NCBI RefSeq assembly: GCF_003243515.1
Contig: NZ_QFRA01000042.1
Coordinates: 1-18,264, forward strand
Source of the DNA: Corynebacterium kroppenstedtii
GTDB taxonomy: Bacteria > Actinomycetota > Actinomycetes > Mycobacteriales > Mycobacteriaceae
Length of the DNA: 18,264 bases
Direction of reading: 5' to 3'
Shown here: in pieces, positions 14,318-18,264 of the stretch
Layout: every line of letters begins with the position of its first letter
Position numbering within the stretch: the first letter of the stretch is position 1
The notes under the pieces: model-generated
The model's database searches: none
Seen by the model: the letters and a program-made list of their open reading frames with translations, nothing else
What the model was told of the DNA's origin: nothing
Made by a program: the position numbers and the translations under genes

Positions 14318-16264
14318 TTGGCAGCCCGGAAGAACAGAGCTCGCTCCACAAAATCCCGATGGCCGTATCGTGCCATCGGCATCTTCGTCATTTTCCTTGT
14401 AGCGGTGTACCTTCTGGTGTTCCTCACGGGAAATAAAAAGCCTGAACCTAAGTTAGGCATTGACCTTCAGGGCGGAACCCGAGTGACTTTGGTGCCTCAA
14501 GGTTCTCAGCCGTCCAATGATCAGCTTGAGCAGGCCCGGAAAATCCTAGAAAACCGCGTCAATGGCATGGGCGTATCCGGGGCAACGGTCCAGACCGATG
14601 GGAACACACTCGTCATTACTGTCCCTGGCGATGATTCCGCTCAAGCGCGGAACCTGGGACAGACATCCCAATTGTTGTTCCGCCCAGTGCTCAACCAACA
14701 AGCTGCTGCCCAGGAAGTTGATCGTGGCAAGCTGGCGCAGACCGTCGTCGATATGGCTAATCGATGGGTAAAAGCGGATGTGATTTCGCCGGATAATGCC
14801 CAGAAGGCTCTCGACGAGCTGAAGAAGCAGTTGGAGCAATACAACAGCAGTGGTCAAGCCCAGGGCCAAGAGGCTTTTGCTATTCCCGAGTCGATGAAGA
14901 TCACGGCGAAGCCAGAGGCTAAGCCAGCCAACTCCATTGAAGAGAACAAGCAGCGTGAACAAACATCTGCCATGCTGCTCAAGGAGCGGCAATCAGAAGA
15001 TCCGACCACTTTGCAGGCCGCGGGATCCTTGTTGGAATGTAAGGGATCGGATCCGTTGGCAGGCCAGGATGATCCGTCTAAACCGCTCGTGACGTGTGAT
15101 CAAGATAAGAGTGTTCACTTGCTCGATGCGGCACCAGTATTAGTGGGGCAGGAGGGGAAGAAAGATCCCCAGCGGCTCACTGGTGAGGAGATCGATACCA
15201 ATTCTCCGATTACTGGTGGGTACGACTCCAACAGCGGGCAAATGGCCATCACGTTCAAGTTCAAGACATCCAATAAAGATAAGGGTGGCGACACGTGGGC
15301 CGAAGTGACGCAAAAGTATCAGGGACAGCAGGTCGCTATCACCCTCGACTCCGAAGTGATTTCTGCTCCGACGATTCAGTCACCGACGCCCGCCGGCTCG
15401 ACGACCCAGATTACTGGTAAGTTCTCCGAGGCCGAGGCTAAAGACTTAGCGAATAACCTTAAGTATGGTGCGCTGCCCATCAGTTTCGCTGGTGAGAACG
15501 GTGAAAAGGGCGGTACCGCCACGACCATTCCCGCTACGCTTGGTTTTGCTTCGCTGAAAGCGGGGCTTATCGCAGGAGGCATCGGCTTAATCTTGGTCGC
15601 CCTGTATGCGCTTGCCTACTACCGCGGACTCGGCGTTATCACGATTTTCTCGCTGTTGCTCTCGGCGCTACTCATCTACGGCAGCCTCGTCCTACTCGGA
15701 CGGTGGGTTGGCTACAGCCTTGACCTCGCGGGCATCGCCGGCTTGATCATCGGTATCGGTACTACTGCGGACTCCTTCGTGGTCTACTTCGAGCGTATTA
15801 AAGATGAGATACGCGATGGCCGAACGTTCAGATCTGCAGTACCAAAGGCCTGGGAGCGTGCTCGCCGCACTATCTTGTCCGGTAACTTGGTCTCCCTGAT
15901 CGCAGCTGTCGTGTTGTACATTTTGGCTGTTGGTGACGTTAAAGGCTTCGCCTTCACCCTTGGTTTAACGACGGTCTTCGACCTGTTCGTGGTGTTCCTG
16001 GTTTCGGCACCGCTGATTATTCTGGCGTCGCGCAAGCCATTCTTCTCTAAGCCGTCTGTGAACGGGCTCGGAGCGGTCATGCGTGTTGCGGAGCGTCGTC
16101 GCGCTGCCGGTATCAAGCTTCCGTATGACGTTGAGCGCGCTGAAAACGCCAAAGACGATCAACCTGTACGGCGGCACATCAAGCTTGCGGATAGTCTCTC
16201 AGAAACTGATGAGTCATCGTCGGGCGGCTCATCGCGTGTCGATACCTCGGAGGAGGAGAAGTAA
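14318..16264 (+). CDS. secD: Protein translocase subunit SecD
   Basis: 648-residue RND-type membrane protein that, with SecF, uses the proton-motive force to pull exported proteins from SecYEG. One N-terminal helix (about 18-37) is followed by the D1 motif LGIDLQGGTRV (46-56), then a large extracytoplasmic domain (about 57-405). A Gln/Lys/Glu-rich insertion (about 125-300) is typical of actinobacterial SecD. Five C-terminal helices follow (about 412-433, 438-460, 467-490, 521-540, 548-570), including GIGTTADSFVVYFERIKDE (479-497), where Asp485 is the likely proton-relay residue. The tail (about 600-648) is charged. TTG start, six bases after CGGGAG; no nearby in-frame ATG explains the N-terminus better. 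Its stop overlaps the secF start (TAATG). Confidence 0.95.
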   Translation: MAARKNRARSTKSRWPYRAIGIFVIFLVAVYLLVFLTGNKKPEPKLGIDLQGGTRVTLVPQGSQPSNDQLEQARKILENRVNGMGVSGATVQTDGNTLVITVPGDDSAQARNLGQTSQLLFRPVLNQQAAAQEVDRGKLAQTVVDMANRWVKADVISPDNAQKALDELKKQLEQYNSSGQAQGQEAFAIPESMKITAKPEAKPANSIEENKQREQTSAMLLKERQSEDPTTLQAAGSLLECKGSDPLAGQDDPSKPLVTCDQDKSVHLLDAAPVLVGQEGKKDPQRLTGEEIDTNSPITGGYDSNSGQMAITFKFKTSNKDKGGDTWAEVTQKYQGQQVAITLDSEVISAPTIQSPTPAGSTTQITGKFSEAEAKDLANNLKYGALPISFAGENGEKGGTATTIPATLGFASLKAGLIAGGIGLILVALYALAYYRGLGVITIFSLLLSALLIYGSLVLLGRWVGYSLDLAGIAGLIIGIGTTADSFVVYFERIKDEIRDGRTFRSAVPKAWERARRTILSGNLVSLIAAVVLYILAVGDVKGFAFTLGLTTVFDLFVVFLVSAPLIILASRKPFFSKPSVNGLGAVMRVAERRRAAGIKLPYDVERAENAKDDQPVRRHIKLADSLSETDESSSGGSSRVDTSEEEK

Positions 16265-17502
16265 TGAGTAAACGACCTTTCTTCGAACGTATCTACACCG
16301 GTGAAGGCGGAATTGAGTTCGTGTCTCAGCGCCGTCGCTGGTACGGCATTTACGCCATCATCTTGGTGATTTGCCTCGTATCCATTATTTTCCGTGGATT
16401 TACACTGGGCATCGACTTTGAGGGTGGCACGAAGATAACGATGCCCGCCGGTGACGTGTCCAAGACCGAAGTCGCCGACACCTTCCACGAGGCCACTGGA
16501 GTCGAGGCCCAGCAAGTCCAGATCATCGGCTCTGGTAATGCTCGCAATGTGGAAATCGAGTCAAAGCATCTTAACGACGACGAGATCTCCGAGGCGCGGG
16601 AAGCCTTGTTCTCGAAGTACCACCCGAAAGACGCCTCGGGCAAGGAAACTCCCGACTCTATCGGTGATTCGACCATGAGTAACTCGTGGGGGTCGACGAT
16701 TACCCACCGCATGGTCCTAGCGTTGGTCGTCTTCCTTGCGCTGATCTTCCTGTACATCACGGTTCGCTTTGAGCGCGATATGGCAATTGCGGCCATATCA
16801 GCGCTTGCCGTTGACGCGCTTGTGGTCTCAGGGCTGTATTCGATCATTGGCTTCGAAGTTTCACCAGCATCGGTTATCGGTTTGCTGACAGTCCTGTCCT
16901 ACTCGCTGTACGACACCGTGGTTGTGTTCGACAAGGTCCACGAGAACACTGCGGGGCTGACAAAGACGACCACGTCGACCTACGCCGAGCAAGCTAACCT
17001 CGCCGTGAACCAGACGATGATGCGTTCCATTTCGACATCATTGTTCTCGGTCCTCCCGATCGGCGCATTGATGGTCGTTGCGGTCTGGTTGCTCGGCGTG
17101 GGCACACTCAAAGACCTCTCGCTCGTGCAGCTACTTGGTGTCATCGAAGGAACGTTCTCGTCCATCTTCTTGGCGACGCCAATCTTGGTTTCGCTCAAGT
17201 CGCGTCAGAAGAAGTATTCCGAGCACACCAAACGTGTCGAAGAATCTCGCAAGGCTGAGTCATCGAACCAAGAGGATGAACGGGTTGCCGTAACCAGTGA
17301 TGGATCAGAGATCACTCCTAGTGAAAGCTCAGATTCAGAGCCATCGGCACGCTCTTCACGAAGGAGAGGATCATCACGTATCGCTCACCACTCCGATCGA
17401 GATCCCGAGGCGGGCAGATTCCACAGTCGTGAAGGAGGCGGCGCGTCATGGCGTCCCGACAACAACCGCCGTCGCAACAACTCACCCTTTGATGGAAACT
17501 AG
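16264..17502 (+). CDS. secF: Protein translocase subunit SecF
   Basis: 412-residue partner of SecD with six predicted helices. Helix 1 is at about 27-46, followed by LGIDFEGGTKI (48-58), the periplasmic-type domain (about 60-145), and helices at about 149-167, 173-195, 200-222, 258-280 and 286-310. YSLYDTVVVFDKVHENT (213-229) carries the conserved Asp217 (and Asp223). The C-terminal ~95 residues (about 318-412) are hydrophilic: first Glu/Ser-rich, then strongly basic (RSSRRRGSSR and NNRRRN), and probably disordered in the cytoplasm. The ATG overlaps the secD stop by one base, with GGAGGAGG just upstream. A strong terminator follows, making it the last gene of the Sec unit. Confidence 0.95.
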   Translation: MSKRPFFERIYTGEGGIEFVSQRRRWYGIYAIILVICLVSIIFRGFTLGIDFEGGTKITMPAGDVSKTEVADTFHEATGVEAQQVQIIGSGNARNVEIESKHLNDDEISEAREALFSKYHPKDASGKETPDSIGDSTMSNSWGSTITHRMVLALVVFLALIFLYITVRFERDMAIAAISALAVDALVVSGLYSIIGFEVSPASVIGLLTVLSYSLYDTVVVFDKVHENTAGLTKTTTSTYAEQANLAVNQTMMRSISTSLFSVLPIGALMVVAVWLLGVGTLKDLSLVQLLGVIEGTFSSIFLATPILVSLKSRQKKYSEHTKRVEESRKAESSNQEDERVAVTSDGSEITPSESSDSEPSARSSRRRGSSRIAHHSDRDPEAGRFHSREGGGASWRPDNNRRRNNSPFDGN

Positions 17503-17622
17503 AAGCTGAGTCGGCACCCGACGCTTGTTCTTCGAATAGAAGATTTACGTATTGTGTTTCCTGGCTTAGCGCTCCGCATGGCACGTTCTTTACCGATCGC
17601 GTAGTTAGAATTTTCGCCCTAC

Positions 17623-17668
17623 AGCGCCCTTACTCATTAATCCGAAGCAAGGGCGCTAAACTTTTCTT
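17623..17668 (+). terminator. Rho-independent terminator after secF
   Basis: AGCGCCCTT (17623-17631) and AAGGGCGCT (17649-17657) form a perfect G+C-rich 9-base stem with a 17-base loop. It is followed by AAACTTTTCTT, a T-rich tract. It lies about 120 bases after the secF stop and before the lipoprotein gene, so it probably ends the yajC-secDF transcript. Confidence 0.85.
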
Positions 17669-17747
17669 AGCAGCACATCCTGTGTTCTTACGAATACGGC
17701 ATCAGTGCGCTTTGTACGTCCATTTTCTGACACGATCGGCTCCATCC

Positions 17748-18264
17748 GTGTTACAGCGATTCAAGAAGTCACGTCCCCAGTTCCCGTCTGCAATACCTTC
17801 ACTACCGCGTTCCTCACGTGCCCGCGTCCGCAAGATTGTGACGGCCATTTCGGGAGCCTTATTAGTCACGGGTTTAGCCGCCTGCGATACCAATGACGAT
17901 GCGGGCGATGACCACACAAACGCCGGGTTCGCCTACGTAAGTGGCAGCACCCTCACCACTGTTAATGGTGCTAGTTCACAAGGACAGGCCTCCGATGCAG
18001 CGCGATTATCCGTCCGCTTATATTCCGGTGCCTTCATTGATGGGCCCAATGGTCAGGCCTTCGTCAATAACGATCTTTTTACGTCAATCCAGGCAACCGA
18101 TGAGAATCGAAGTGCTGAATACGTCATCAACCCCCGGGCCCAATATTCGGATGGCAAACCGGTTACCTGTGATGACTTTTACCTGGCGTGGTTTGCGCAG
18201 CATAAGAAAGAATATTTTGATTCCGATAATCCTCTTCTGGAGCAGGTTGAATCAGTTACATGCC
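17748..18264 (+). CDS. ABC-transporter substrate-binding lipoprotein, family 5 (partial)
   Basis: 5' part only; the frame runs off the right edge. A lipoprotein signal is clear: basic RVRK, a hydrophobic stretch and GLAAC, with Cys46 counted from the GTG chosen here. The mature part resembles peptide/nickel-type (SBP family 5) binding proteins: YVINPRAQYSDGKPVTCDDF and LAWFAQ match the family's conserved SDG-PVT-DD-F--W region. After secF the M. tuberculosis map has Rv2585c, a lipoprotein of this type. No permease or ATPase gene is seen beside it. The start is uncertain: no in-frame ATG exists upstream, GTG 17748 has no Shine-Dalgarno, and GTG 17838 leaves only 15 residues before the Cys. Confidence 0.82.
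   Translation, partial: MLQRFKKSRPQFPSAIPSLPRSSRARVRKIVTAISGALLVTGLAACDTNDDAGDDHTNAGFAYVSGSTLTTVNGASSQGQASDAARLSVRLYSGAFIDGPNGQAFVNNDLFTSIQATDENRSAEYVINPRAQYSDGKPVTCDDFYLAWFAQHKKEYFDSDNPLLEQVESVTC

Noticed and set aside
1..18264. Search by eye for tRNA/rRNA genes, CRISPR repeats, transposase or integrase genes and phage defence genes
   Set aside because: None found; all coding sequence belongs to conserved housekeeping families in a syntenic order, so a mobile or defence island is not supported.

Overview
The window looks like a chromosomal core segment from a Gram-positive actinobacterium of the order Mycobacteriales (Corynebacteriales), most likely a Corynebacterium. Reasons: the order thrS - HIT protein - pgsA - patA - pimA - (membrane protein) - pdxS/pdxT - yebC - ruvCAB - yajC/secD/secF - lipoprotein SBP is the arrangement known from M. 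tuberculosis (Rv2614c down to Rv2585c) and corynebacteria. The pgsA/patA/pimA block is specific to phosphatidylinositol mannoside (PIM) makers. GTG/TTG starts are frequent and base composition is moderately G+C-rich (judged by eye, not computed). All real genes lie on the + strand. I found no tRNA, rRNA, CRISPR, IS element or prophage gene.

Left part (1-2460): a secreted metal/redox pair. The first gene is a PCu(A)C-type copper-chaperone lipoprotein with a Met/His-rich tail. The second is a Dyp-type haem peroxidase carrying both a twin-arginine motif and a lipobox. About 200 bases with two nested CATCA/TGATG inverted repeats separate them. The first ~110 bases hold only an unidentified edge fragment.

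Middle part (2589-8453): thrS is followed by a tightly packed set: a HIT-family Ap4A phosphorylase-like protein, PI-phosphate synthase (pgsA), PIM acyltransferase (patA), PI mannosyltransferase (pimA) and a small LemA-like membrane protein. Spacings run from overlaps to ~15 bases, which suggests co-transcription. PgsA makes the lipid anchor, PimA adds the first mannose and PatA acylates it: the first steps towards PIM, LM and LAM.

Next (8575-11052): pdxS and pdxT, the two subunits of the DXP-independent pyridoxal 5'-phosphate synthase, overlap slightly and follow their own leader. A YebC/TACO1-type protein comes after them.

Then (11117-13503): ruvC-ruvA-ruvB, the Holliday-junction resolvasome. 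Finally (13622-17502): yajC, secD and secF of the Sec accessory complex; secD and secF overlap by one base. A clear rho-independent terminator follows secF. The window ends inside an ABC-transporter substrate-binding lipoprotein of the peptide/nickel type, the syntenic counterpart of Rv2585c.

The genes are well-known housekeeping families. I see no convincing undescribed system; the points worth a second look are mostly regulatory or architectural details.
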